Shown one piece after another: positions 23,918 to 32,832 of a stretch of DNA of 64,000 bases (the stretch's first letter is position 1; each line of letters opens with the position of its first letter). This DNA is from Nocardioides gilvus (GTDB lineage: Bacteria > Actinomycetota > Actinomycetes > Propionibacteriales > Nocardioidaceae): NCBI RefSeq assembly GCF_003194605.1, contig NZ_QHKY01000002.1:682001-746000 (forward strand), written 5' to 3'. A program made the position numbers and the translations under genes. A model generated the notes under the pieces. The model saw nothing but the letters and a program-made list of their open reading frames with translations, did not search any database and was not told the DNA's origin.

Positions 23918-25378
23918 ATGCAACGCGCTGCGCACACGCGGATCGCCGGGAGCGACTCCGGCTTCCTCTACATCGAGGGCGAGACGCAGACGTCGACCTG
24001 CACCCACACGGTCGTGCTGGCGGCTCCCGCCGCCGACCAGGTGCCTCTCGACCGGGCTCGGCTCATCGCTCACCTGGGGCAGCGCCTGGACCGGACGCCC
24101 ATGATGCGGCGCCGCCTGCAGCACGTGCCGTTGCGCGTCGGGCACCCGATCTTCGTCGACGACCCCCACTTCGACCTCGAGGCCCACGTACGTCACGCAG
24201 AGCTGCCGGCTCCCGGCGGCGACGCCGAATTCCACGACTGGGTCGCAGGCCAGACCGCGGTACGCGTCGACGTCACACGCGCTCTGTGGCACGTGACCCT
24301 GCTGGACGGCCTGGCGGGCGGGCGCCAGGCCTTGGTGTTCGCCTTCCACCACGCACTCGCCGACGGGTCCGCGTTGCTCAACGTGATCTCGGAGCTCCTC
24401 GACGACCACGCGCCCACGCAGCCGCCGATCGCGACGCCTGCGCAGAGGGCGCCCGCGCCGGCGCGTACGCGGGTCGGTCTCTTCGCCACCACGCTCGCTC
24501 GTCAGGTCTTCGTCTGGCTCTCCCTCCCGCTCCTGCTGGTGCAGACGAAACGCCGCTTCAAGGCGGTCGCGGCCCAGCGTGAGGGTGCCGCCACCAGAGT
24601 GCCGAGCATGTCGGGTGACGCGCCGCGTACGGTCCTCAACCTCTCGGCCGACAACGAGCGCGGGTACGCCCGGACGCACCTGGCCCTGGACGACCTGAGG
24701 CGCGTGCGTCGCGCCGCCGGGACCACCCTCAGTGACGTCGTCCTGACGGTCATCGCCGGAGCCCTGCGCGAACACCTCATCGCTGCAGGTGAGTTGCCCG
24801 AGGAGCCGTTGGTGGTGAGCGTGCCGGTCAGCAACGAGGACTCGGCCGCCCCGCCGAGGGTGAGTGGCAACCGCTTCTGCAACTACTACGCGTTCCTGCC
24901 GACCCCTGAGGCCGACCCACGGGTCCGGCTCGTGGCGACCGCCGCGAACACTGCCGAAGCCAAGAGTCAGCTCGAGGTCCAGGGCCGCAACACCCTGATC
25001 AGTTGGCTGGACAAGATCCCTCCGGCGTTGGGGTACTGGGGGGCCGCGCGGATGACCGATGCGCACCTCGACACCGAGCGGAGTCCTGACTTCAACGTGC
25101 TGGTCTCCAACCTCCGGGCCCCCCGTGACGCCATGCGCCTGCACGGGCGGGCGGTCGAGGAGATGATCTTCTCCGGCCCGGTCGCCAACGGTGCCGGCCT
25201 CAACATCACCGTCGTCGGCTACGACGACCGGCTCACGTTCGCACTCCAGACCAACCCGAGCGCCGTGCCCGACGCCGCCGCGTTGGCCGATCGCCTGCAC
25301 GACGCACTGGCCGACCTGGTCAGCGTGTACGCGCCGCGCCCCACTCCCCGTCACAGCCCCGAAGGACAGGTCGTCTGA
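23918..25378 (+). CDS. WS/DGAT-family acyltransferase (first of tandem pair)
   Basis: 486 aa wax ester synthase/diacylglycerol acyltransferase-like protein. The condensation-type active motif HHxxxDG is present as FHHALADG near residue 145. NVLVSNLRAP and NGAGLNITVVGYDDRL in the C-terminal half match the conserved NVP/ND region of the family. A hydrophobic stretch follows the TRVGLFATTLARQ segment, suggesting membrane contact. The enzyme would move an acyl group from CoA (or ACP) to an alcohol. The start is fixed by GGAGGGGG ahead of the ATG at 23918; the stop overlaps the next start by 1 nt (TGATG). The divergent position suggests it esterifies or stores the product of the lipid synthases, or handles triacylglycerol in general. 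Confidence 0.88.
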   Translation: MQRAAHTRIAGSDSGFLYIEGETQTSTCTHTVVLAAPAADQVPLDRARLIAHLGQRLDRTPMMRRRLQHVPLRVGHPIFVDDPHFDLEAHVRHAELPAPGGDAEFHDWVAGQTAVRVDVTRALWHVTLLDGLAGGRQALVFAFHHALADGSALLNVISELLDDHAPTQPPIATPAQRAPAPARTRVGLFATTLARQVFVWLSLPLLLVQTKRRFKAVAAQREGAATRVPSMSGDAPRTVLNLSADNERGYARTHLALDDLRRVRRAAGTTLSDVVLTVIAGALREHLIAAGELPEEPLVVSVPVSNEDSAAPPRVSGNRFCNYYAFLPTPEADPRVRLVATAANTAEAKSQLEVQGRNTLISWLDKIPPALGYWGAARMTDAHLDTERSPDFNVLVSNLRAPRDAMRLHGRAVEEMIFSGPVANGAGLNITVVGYDDRLTFALQTNPSAVPDAAALADRLHDALADLVSVYAPRPTPRHSPEGQVV

Positions 25379-26811
25379 TGCACAGACTCAACGGTGAGGA
25401 CGCAGGCTTCCTGCACATGGAGATGCCCGGGCAGCCGATGAACTCGATGGCCATCGGGGTGCTCACCGGGGAGCACGCCGACCTCACGCTGGACGACGTA
25501 CGTGCTCACGTCGCCGGGCGACTCGACGAGTTGCCGTCGTGGCGCTGGCGCATCGTCAAGGTGCCCTTCGACCTCCACCACCCGGTGGCCGTGCGCGACC
25601 CCGACTTCGACCTCTCCCGCCACGTCCAGGAGGCCACGATCAAGGGCGGCGAGGAGGAGTTGGAGGCGTGGTTCGCCCACCTCGCCGAGGAGCATCTCGA
25701 TCCGGACCTGCCGCTGTGGCAGGTGTGGCTGGTCCACTGCGTCGACGGACCCGACGGCCCGCGTCAGGCGCTGGTCGCCAAGTACCACCACGCCTTGGCC
25801 GACGGAGTCGCGGCCATGACGACGTTTGCCCGGGTCTACTCCGACACCGACTTCGATCCGCTCCCGCCGATCCCCGGTCACTCGGGGGAGCCCTTCACGC
25901 CGGAACGCATCCCCGGGCCCATCAGCCTGTTCGCCTCTGCTCTGTGGGACCTTCTCGTCGCCGTGGTGCTGGTGCTGCCCGGGCTGCTGCTGCGGGCTCG
26001 GCGCGGGATCAAGCAGTTCCGGGCCGCACGGGCGCTCAGGGAGGTCGAGGTCCCGAACGGCACCGGTGAAGCGCCGCGCACGCTCCTCAACGACGCCTTC
26101 ACCGCGCAGCGCCGCTACGTGCGTGGCGATCTTCCGCTCGACGGGATGAAGGAGATCAAGAGCGTCTCGGGCACGACGCTCAACGACGTCGTGCTGGCCG
26201 TGGTCGCGGGCGCGTGCGTGCGCTACCTCGAGCCACGAGGAGGTCTGCCCGAGCGGCCACTGCTCACCAACGTGCCGATGTCGGCCGAGCCCGTCGGTGC
26301 ACCGGCTCGCCAGTTCGGCAACTTCTTCTGGGTCTTCGTCACCTCGCTCGCCACCGATGTCAAGGACCCCTGGGAGCGCCTCCTGCAGATCAGCGCGGTC
26401 TCGCGGGCCAGCAAGCGTGAGTTGGAGGCGATCGGTGTCGACCTGGTGCCGCGCTGGCTCGACCTGGTCCCCCCGTGGCTGGCGCGGCGCGGGGTCCGGG
26501 ACACCGTGGAGCGGCTGCGGAAGGCCGAGACTGATGTCGATGCCTCCATCCTGGTCTCCAACGTGCGCGGCCCTGCGGCACCGTGGAGCATCGGCGGGCG
26601 CGTCTTCACCGACCTGCACGTCGACGGTCCCCCGAGCAACGGGGTCGGGTGCAACGTCATGGTCTGGAGTTACGGGGACCGGATGCTCTTCGGCATCCTC
26701 GCCTACGCCGACGCGCTCGAGGCGCCGGCCGAGTTCCGCGCTGCGCTGGAGGAGAGCTACGCGGAGTTGCTCGACGAGGCAGCACGGCGCAGCACCCTGC
26801 CTGCTGCCTGA
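25378..26811 (+). CDS. WS/DGAT-family acyltransferase (second of tandem pair)
   Basis: 477 aa, same family as the preceding gene but clearly diverged. Catalytic HHxxxDG is intact as YHHALADGVAA near residue 140, and ILVSNVRGP and NGVGCNVMVWSYGDRM represent the conserved C-terminal blocks. It opens MHRLNGEDAGFLHMEMPGQPM, the canonical N-terminus of actinobacterial WS/DGAT proteins, where the first copy has a divergent one. Start and previous stop share one base, so translation is coupled. It ends 27 nt before a convergent ACT-domain gene. Two intact, unequal copies could form a heterodimer or accept different alcohols; both ideas are inference. Confidence 0.9.
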   Translation: MHRLNGEDAGFLHMEMPGQPMNSMAIGVLTGEHADLTLDDVRAHVAGRLDELPSWRWRIVKVPFDLHHPVAVRDPDFDLSRHVQEATIKGGEEELEAWFAHLAEEHLDPDLPLWQVWLVHCVDGPDGPRQALVAKYHHALADGVAAMTTFARVYSDTDFDPLPPIPGHSGEPFTPERIPGPISLFASALWDLLVAVVLVLPGLLLRARRGIKQFRAARALREVEVPNGTGEAPRTLLNDAFTAQRRYVRGDLPLDGMKEIKSVSGTTLNDVVLAVVAGACVRYLEPRGGLPERPLLTNVPMSAEPVGAPARQFGNFFWVFVTSLATDVKDPWERLLQISAVSRASKRELEAIGVDLVPRWLDLVPPWLARRGVRDTVERLRKAETDVDASILVSNVRGPAAPWSIGGRVFTDLHVDGPPSNGVGCNVMVWSYGDRMLFGILAYADALEAPAEFRAALEESYAELLDEAARRSTLPAA

Positions 26812-26838
26812 GCGCAGGTGGGCGGCCGACGGTCAACC

Positions 26839-27465
26839 TCAGTGCTTCTGCGCGGCCTGACGGATCGAGGTCGACAACGAGATCAGGTGGCCGATCCTGG
26901 CGATCTCGGACTCGAGGAACTGCGGCCCGCCGCGGCGCCCGAGGAGGAAAACCTCGTCGCCCTGCGGCACGGCGCAGAGCACCTGGTTCTCGTCCCAGCT
27001 CTCGACGGGGCTGGCGCGGTCGACGTGGACCCACTGCACCGCGTCGGGTGCGGACCCGGTCAGGTCCAGGATCTCCGCCCCGCCATCTGCGGTCTGTTGC
27101 ATCCGGACGGCCCAGTCGACCCGGAAGGTCATCGGGAGCAACTGGAGCATCCGCTCGTACGCCTCGGCGGGGTGGGCAGTCAGCTCCTCGACGAGCTCGA
27201 GGTCCATGAAGAGGGTGGCGCCGGCGTTGTAGCGACTGATCCACAGGACGTTGACGCCATCGAGGGCTGCGCACGCGGAGAGGATCGAGTCGGGCATCTT
27301 GCCCGGCGGCAGCTCGAGCAGCACGTCATCCACGGCCGTCCCGTGGGCGGTCTTCTCGACGATGAGGATGGCCTCGATGTCGGCGCCTGCCTCACCGATC
27401 GCGCTGGCGACGCGACCCAGCGATCCGGGTACGTCGGGCAACTCCAGGCGGAGCAGGAAGGGCAT
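26839..27465 (-). CDS. ACT-domain protein of unknown function
   Basis: 208 aa. Residues 2-75 form an ACT domain (FLLRLELPDVPGSLGRVASA, then AGADIEAI), a ligand-binding module usually sensing amino acids and regulating enzymes or transcription. The remaining 130 residues have no domain I recognise; they are acidic and contain a short GRRGGPQFLESEIARIGHL near the end. There is no catalytic or DNA-binding domain, so a stand-alone sensor or regulator is most likely. An appropriate GGAGAA precedes the ATG. Convergent with the WS/DGAT pair, same strand as recD but separated by 148 nt. Confidence 0.8.
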   Translation of the reverse strand: MPFLLRLELPDVPGSLGRVASAIGEAGADIEAILIVEKTAHGTAVDDVLLELPPGKMPDSILSACAALDGVNVLWISRYNAGATLFMDLELVEELTAHPAEAYERMLQLLPMTFRVDWAVRMQQTADGGAEILDLTGSAPDAVQWVHVDRASPVESWDENQVLCAVPQGDEVFLLGRRGGPQFLESEIARIGHLISLSTSIRQAAQKH

Positions 27466-27613
27466 GGGAGATTCTCCGAGTCAGACAGCAAGTGGTGGGT
27501 GAGGCTCGTTTCGATGCCGACGGCCGAGGAGGCCGCTCAGGCGCAACGACCCTCCGACCTTAACGAATCGGCGTGTCAATGACGTTTCGGCACGGGCGCC
27601 GAGCGCGCCCTTC

Positions 27614-29452
27614 TCATCCCTGACGCAGCCGCTCGGCCAACCCACTGGCCCGCTGGGCCGTACGGCCCACGGCGGCGCGTACCTCCGCCTCCGAGCCGAT
27701 GATGCGCACCTTCTCGCTCGCCCGGGTCACCGCGGTGTAGAAGAGCTCTCGGGTCAGGAGGCGTGACTCCTCCGGGGGCAGGAGCACCGTGACCTCGCGA
27801 GCCTGTGATCCCTGGGCCTTGTGGATCGTCATGGCGTGCATGGTCTCGACGTCGCTCATCCGCGACGGCGCGAAGTCGCGGGGTCCCTCGGTGGTGTCGA
27901 TGACCACCCGGGGGCCCTGGGGGGTCTGGACCACGACGCCCGAGTCGCCGTTGTAGATCCCGTGCGAGTAGTCGTTGCTGGTCACCAGCAGGGGTCGCCC
28001 GACGTAGTAGGTCTCGTGCAGCGGGTCGCCGGTGAGGGCACTCAGCCACTGCTCGATCCGCCGGTTCCAGTGGCGGACGCCGTACGGTCCGTCGCGGTGG
28101 GCGCAGAGCAGGCGATGGGTGGCGAGCTCGGCCAGGGCGCCGGGGCCGTCTCCCGCGGCGGCGAGGTCACGGGCGCGCTGGGCAACGTCGACGGTGACAC
28201 GTCGGAGTGACGCGGCGGGGTCCTCGTCGTCGATCCACTCCACGTCGGGGTGGCCGGCGGACAACACCTGGACCACCTCGTCCGGGTCGTCGCCACGCAG
28301 GGCACCGGCCAGGAGTCCGATGCCGCCGTCGAAGCGGTGACTCGTCACCAACGCCGCGACGGGGGAGTCGGCCCGGTCGCGGTACCCGTCGACGAGGTCG
28401 CCCAGCACTGCGCCGGCGTCGACCGACGAGAGCTGGTCGGGGTCGCCCACCAGGATCAGGCGCGCGTCAGGGCGCACCGCCTCGAGAAGGCGGGCCATCA
28501 TGGTGAGCGAGACCATCGACGTCTCGTCGACCACGACGACGTCGTGCGGCAGGCGGTTGGTGCGGTGGTGGCGGAAGCGGGTGTGGTTGCCGGGGTCGAC
28601 ACGCAGCAGCCGGTGCAGGGTGCTGGCCCTGAGGCCGTCGAGCCGGGCGAGGTCGGTGGGGTCAAAGCGTCGGGCCGAGTCGCGTACGGCCTCCTGGAGG
28701 CGGGCTGCTGCCTTGCCGGTGGGAGCAGCCATGGCGATTCGGACCGTCTGGCCACGCGCTGCGTACTGTTCGTGCAGCGCGACGAGGAGCCCCGCGACCG
28801 CAGTCGTCTTGCCGGTGCCGGGCCCGCCGGTGATCACGGTCGTCCACTGGCTCGCGGCCCGCAGACAGGCCTCCCGCTGCTCGTCGTACCCGGCGTCGGG
28901 GAAGACCCGGGCCAACGAGGCACGCATCAGGGCGAGGTCGTGCTCGGGGCCTCGCGCGGCGCGCTCGGTCAGGTCGTCGAGGACCTGGGTCTCCTGCTCG
29001 TGGTAGCGGTCCAGGTAGAGCAGGGTGCCGGACCAGCGCAGCACCCCGAGCTCGACGAGCGGGCTGGAGGACACCGCGGCCATCCACTGGGCGGGATCGG
29101 GCCAGGGGAGCTCCGACAGGTCGCTGGGCTCGGTCTCCTGCCCCGCGCCGGCCAGCGAGCCTGACGCGGCCGGAGGGTCGCTGGCAGCGAGCGGTTGTGG
29201 CACCTCGAGCAGGTCGTCGGCCACGGTCGCCAGCGCCAGGCAGACCGAGCCACTGCGGACGGCGCGGCAGGTCAGCGCCACGGCCAGCAGCACCATCGGG
29301 TCCGTCTCGCCGGCGATCTCGCCCACGGCGTGCGCCACGTGCACGTCGCCGGCGGTGATCACGCCGGCCCGGTTGAAGTCGGCCAGCAGCCCGGTCTCGG
29401 AGAGCACCAGCCTGGGGTCGTGGTCGTCGGTGCGGACGAACAGGTCACTCAT
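27614..29452 (-). CDS. recD: Exodeoxyribonuclease V alpha subunit (RecD)
   Basis: 612 aa superfamily 1B DNA helicase subunit of RecBCD, moving 5'-3' at double-strand ends. Walker A GGPGTGKTTAV (Lys215), Walker B VVVDETSMV, and the C-terminal helicase motif AMTIHKAQGSQ are present, with FYTAVTRASEKV near the end. The start is the ATG at 29452 (MSDLFVRTDD), overlapping the recB stop by ATGA; the longer open frame to 29584 is within recB and is rejected. Last gene of recC-recB-recD. Length is normal for the family. Confidence 0.95.
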   Translation of the reverse strand: MSDLFVRTDDHDPRLVLSETGLLADFNRAGVITAGDVHVAHAVGEIAGETDPMVLLAVALTCRAVRSGSVCLALATVADDLLEVPQPLAASDPPAASGSLAGAGQETEPSDLSELPWPDPAQWMAAVSSSPLVELGVLRWSGTLLYLDRYHEQETQVLDDLTERAARGPEHDLALMRASLARVFPDAGYDEQREACLRAASQWTTVITGGPGTGKTTAVAGLLVALHEQYAARGQTVRIAMAAPTGKAAARLQEAVRDSARRFDPTDLARLDGLRASTLHRLLRVDPGNHTRFRHHRTNRLPHDVVVVDETSMVSLTMMARLLEAVRPDARLILVGDPDQLSSVDAGAVLGDLVDGYRDRADSPVAALVTSHRFDGGIGLLAGALRGDDPDEVVQVLSAGHPDVEWIDDEDPAASLRRVTVDVAQRARDLAAAGDGPGALAELATHRLLCAHRDGPYGVRHWNRRIEQWLSALTGDPLHETYYVGRPLLVTSNDYSHGIYNGDSGVVVQTPQGPRVVIDTTEGPRDFAPSRMSDVETMHAMTIHKAQGSQAREVTVLLPPEESRLLTRELFYTAVTRASEKVRIIGSEAEVRAAVGRTAQRASGLAERLRQG

Positions 29453-32400
29453 GCCGGACTCCTCTGGCTCAGGTCCGGGGCGCCGTCGAGCAGGGCGGAG
29501 AGCTCGTCGACCAGGGGGACCGGCGCCCGCCAGGAGAAGATCCCGCAGGGCATGCCGTGCACGATCGGGGTCTCGGGCCCGCACATGCCGCGCAGGTAGA
29601 GGTAGAGCACGCCACCGAGGTGGGTCTCGGGGTCGTAGTCGGGAAGGCGCCAGCGCAGATAACGGTGCAGCACCACGGTGTAGAGCAGGGCCTGCAACGG
29701 GTAGTCGGAGTGCGCCATGGCCTCGTCGAGCATCTCGGGGCGGTAGCTGTGCGCGGTCAGGGGCGCCTCGGCGTCGCCGAGCCAGTTGGTCTTGTAGTCG
29801 ACCGTGACGTAGCGCTGCTGACCTTCGACGTCCACGCGCATCACGACGTCGATGGACCCGGTCAGGTAGCCACGCAGGGACTGTTGCGCCAACTCCGGGT
29901 CGGACTCCAACTGGTCGGCGTAGCCCAGCAGGGGGTCGTCGGTTGCCAGGTGCCGGCGCATCATTGGGGCCAGGTCGCCGAGAGTGACGTCGGTGACCGG
30001 GTAGCCGAGCACGTCCCCACCGGCCAGCGGCAACTCAAAGTCGAGCTCGCGCAGACGGTCCGTCATCGCCACCTCACTGAGGGTGCGGTGGCCGGTGAGC
30101 GGGCCCATCGGACTCGTGCTGACGGCCTCCAGAGCTCGTACGAGCTCGTCGACGAACTCCGCGCGCGCCGCTGCATCGGCCGTCGGCACGGGCCACCAGA
30201 CCAGCTGCTCCACGACGTGGTGGCGCAGCTCTTCGGCGTAGTCGGCGGCCGCGGGGTCGGCGTGCTCGAGCACGGCGTGCACCAACGATCCGAAGGTCGC
30301 ACCCTTCGGCAGGTTGGCCATCGGGGAGGGGACCGTCAACAACTCGGGCAGGTCGGGGTCGGCGGAGAGCACCGCCACGGTCTCCTCGTCGGCCATCTCG
30401 GGGAGCTCTTCGGGCTCGGAGAGACCACGGTCGTACGCCGCCTTCGCGGCCGAGACGGCCGAGAGGGAGGAGTACGACGTACGACGCCAGGTCGCGTCGA
30501 CGGTGCGGGTGAACGTACGGGCCGACAGGTCGCCGCGGCCCAGGACGAGAGGATCCGTGTCCGGGGCAGGGTGGGAGGCCACCTCAGGGACGAACGCACC
30601 GGCGTCACGCCAGGCTCCGAAGATCTCGACCAGACGCTGGTCGTCGACCAGGGGCTGTTCGACGGGCACACCAGGCTGGTCGGGGCGCCTTCCCAGGAGC
30701 ATCCGGTGCAGGGGGGAGCCCGGGGTGTTGTTGCTGGGTGCATACCAGGCCACCACCTGGGACTTCGCTCGAGTGAGGGCGACGTAGAGCAGGCGCAGGG
30801 ACTCGGCCGCGTCCTCGAGGCGGTAGCGCTCCAGGTGCTCGTTCAGCCACGGGCTGGAGCCGCCGACATCGCGACAACGCTGACCCGTGGAGTCGTGGAA
30901 GAGGGGGACGTCGGGGTCGCGGCCGGTGTAGCGGTCCCACAGGGTCGGCAGGTAGACGACCGGGTACTCCAGACCCTTGCTGCCGTGGATGGTGACCAGC
31001 TGGACCGCTTCGGCGTCGGAGTCGAGGCGCCGGGTGCGGTCCGAGGTCACGTCGAGCTTGTCGTCGCTGACCTGTTGACGCAGCCAACCCAGGAGTCCGA
31101 CGACGCCGAGCCGCTCCTCCACGGACACCTTGTGCAGCAACTCGCCGATGTGGTGCAGGTCGGTGAGGGTGCGCTCGCCCCCGATCACCCCGAGCACCCG
31201 CTCGGTGAGACCGCCCAGCACGGCGCACTCCGTCACGGCGGCGACACCGCGCGCGTTGAGCACGCCGGCCAACGTACGCATCTCCTCCGCGAGCTCGTCG
31301 GTGAGACTGCCACCACCGACGGTGGTGTCGGCGTCCAGGACGGCGGCGCTGCAGGAGAAGAAGGAGGTCAGGCCGGCGGCCCGGACCCGGTCGCTGCGGT
31401 GTGGCTGCTCGAGCGCTTCCAGCAGCGTCAACCACTCGGTGGCCGCCGGGGTGTGGAAGACCGAGCCGCCGGCGTTGACCACGGCAGGGACCCCGAGGGA
31501 CTGCAGGGCCACCTGCACGGCCTGCAGGGTGTTGCGACGAGCCGCCAGCACGGCCACCTGTCCGGGCTGCAAGGGCTCGCCCTCGAAGGTGGCGCCACTG
31601 GTGAGGAGCTTCTTGACGTCACGGGCGAGGTCGGTGACGACGTGCTCGCGCCACTGGTCGACCCCCACCTTGGAGCGGGGGCCGGCGCCGAGCTCGGCAC
31701 GCCTGACCACCCGCATCCGGAACGGCGCCCCTGCCCCGGCGAGCCGCGACCCCGCGTGACGGGCCTCGACCGGGTGGACCACGATCTCGGGAGAGCCGAG
31801 CTCCGAGCCGTGCAGCATCGTCTGCACGGCATCGACGAGCGCCTGGTCGGAGCGGTGGTTGATGCCCAGGGTCTGGCGCTGGGTGCTGAGTCCGGCTGCC
31901 TCCAGGTAGGAGACGATGTCGCCGCCGCGGAAGGCATAGATCGCCTGCTTCGGGTCGCCGATGAGGACCAGGGTGGCGACCCCGGCGAAGGCGCGTTGGA
32001 AGACCTGCCACTGGACCGGGTCGGTGTCCTGGAACTCGTCGATCAGTGCGATCCGCCAGCGTCCCTGCATCCGGAGGCGTGCCGGTGAGTCCGCTTCCTC
32101 CAGCGCATCGGCGAGCTGGCTGAGCAGGTCGTTGTAGCTCAGGATCCCGAGTCGCCTCTTGCGGGCCTCCACCTCGTCGAGGACGCTCTGGGCGAAGCGG
32201 ACCCGATGGGCCGCTGACGAGTCGGGTGCGTCCTCCAGCGCTGCGGCGGGTTCGAGCCGCGAGCTGGGGTCATCGACGACGGCGCGGGCGATCTGGAGCG
32301 CGGTCTCCCGGCTCCAGGGGGGAGAGGCCAGACCGGAGAACCGTGCCAGGTAGAGGTCGTCGACCACTTCGGTGGTGAGTTGTTCGAGGTCTTCGACCAG

Positions 32401-32829
32401 GGTCGCGTCGGAGTCGGTGTCACCGGCGACGCCGAGGCTGCGCAGCACCAGCTGGCAGAACTGGTGGATAGTGGCGATCGTGGCCGCGTCGAAGCTGGTC
32501 AGGGCGTCGGTGAGGCGTACCGCCCGGGAGACCAACTCCTCCGGCGACGCGTCGAGGAGCCACCCGTGCAGTGCGTTGCCAGGATCCGCGCTGCTGGCGT
32601 CGGCCACGACTTCGGCGGCCTCGTAGAGCTGACTGCGGACCCGGTCGCGCAACTCCTGACTGGCGGCACGGGTGAAGGTGACGACCAACAACTCGTCGAT
32701 CCTGGCCTCGCCGGAGGCGACGTAGCGGGTGACGAGGGCGGCGATGGTCCAGGTCTTGCCGGTGCCGGCGCTGGCCTCGAGCAGCGTCGTGCCGGTGGGC
32801 ATCGGTCCGGTGATGTCGAAGGGTTCCAT
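29449..32829 (-). CDS. recB: Exodeoxyribonuclease V beta subunit (RecB)
   Basis: 1126 aa. The UvrD-like helicase part has Walker A EASAGTGKTW near residue 20, VTFTRAASQELRDRV, IDEFQDTDPVQW, and GSKGLEYPVVYLP. The C-terminal nuclease domain retains the PD-(D/E)XK catalytic elements GSIDVVMRV and D1011-Y-K1013. It is the 3'-5' motor and the only nuclease of the RecBCD complex that resects double-strand breaks and loads RecA. Gap to recC is 3 nt; overlap with recD is 4 nt. Full-length and apparently functional. Confidence 0.96.
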   Translation of the reverse strand: MEPFDITGPMPTGTTLLEASAGTGKTWTIAALVTRYVASGEARIDELLVVTFTRAASQELRDRVRSQLYEAAEVVADASSADPGNALHGWLLDASPEELVSRAVRLTDALTSFDAATIATIHQFCQLVLRSLGVAGDTDSDATLVEDLEQLTTEVVDDLYLARFSGLASPPWSRETALQIARAVVDDPSSRLEPAAALEDAPDSSAAHRVRFAQSVLDEVEARKRRLGILSYNDLLSQLADALEEADSPARLRMQGRWRIALIDEFQDTDPVQWQVFQRAFAGVATLVLIGDPKQAIYAFRGGDIVSYLEAAGLSTQRQTLGINHRSDQALVDAVQTMLHGSELGSPEIVVHPVEARHAGSRLAGAGAPFRMRVVRRAELGAGPRSKVGVDQWREHVVTDLARDVKKLLTSGATFEGEPLQPGQVAVLAARRNTLQAVQVALQSLGVPAVVNAGGSVFHTPAATEWLTLLEALEQPHRSDRVRAAGLTSFFSCSAAVLDADTTVGGGSLTDELAEEMRTLAGVLNARGVAAVTECAVLGGLTERVLGVIGGERTLTDLHHIGELLHKVSVEERLGVVGLLGWLRQQVSDDKLDVTSDRTRRLDSDAEAVQLVTIHGSKGLEYPVVYLPTLWDRYTGRDPDVPLFHDSTGQRCRDVGGSSPWLNEHLERYRLEDAAESLRLLYVALTRAKSQVVAWYAPSNNTPGSPLHRMLLGRRPDQPGVPVEQPLVDDQRLVEIFGAWRDAGAFVPEVASHPAPDTDPLVLGRGDLSARTFTRTVDATWRRTSYSSLSAVSAAKAAYDRGLSEPEELPEMADEETVAVLSADPDLPELLTVPSPMANLPKGATFGSLVHAVLEHADPAAADYAEELRHHVVEQLVWWPVPTADAAARAEFVDELVRALEAVSTSPMGPLTGHRTLSEVAMTDRLRELDFELPLAGGDVLGYPVTDVTLGDLAPMMRRHLATDDPLLGYADQLESDPELAQQSLRGYLTGSIDVVMRVDVEGQQRYVTVDYKTNWLGDAEAPLTAHSYRPEMLDEAMAHSDYPLQALLYTVVLHRYLRWRLPDYDPETHLGGVLYLYLRGMCGPETPIVHGMPCGIFSWRAPVPLVDELSALLDGAPDLSQRSPA

Positions 32830-32832
32830 GGG

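Noticed and set aside
29557-32088. Long plus-strand open frame inside recB
   Set aside because: Low-complexity antisense translation; recB motifs on the other strand are intact throughout.
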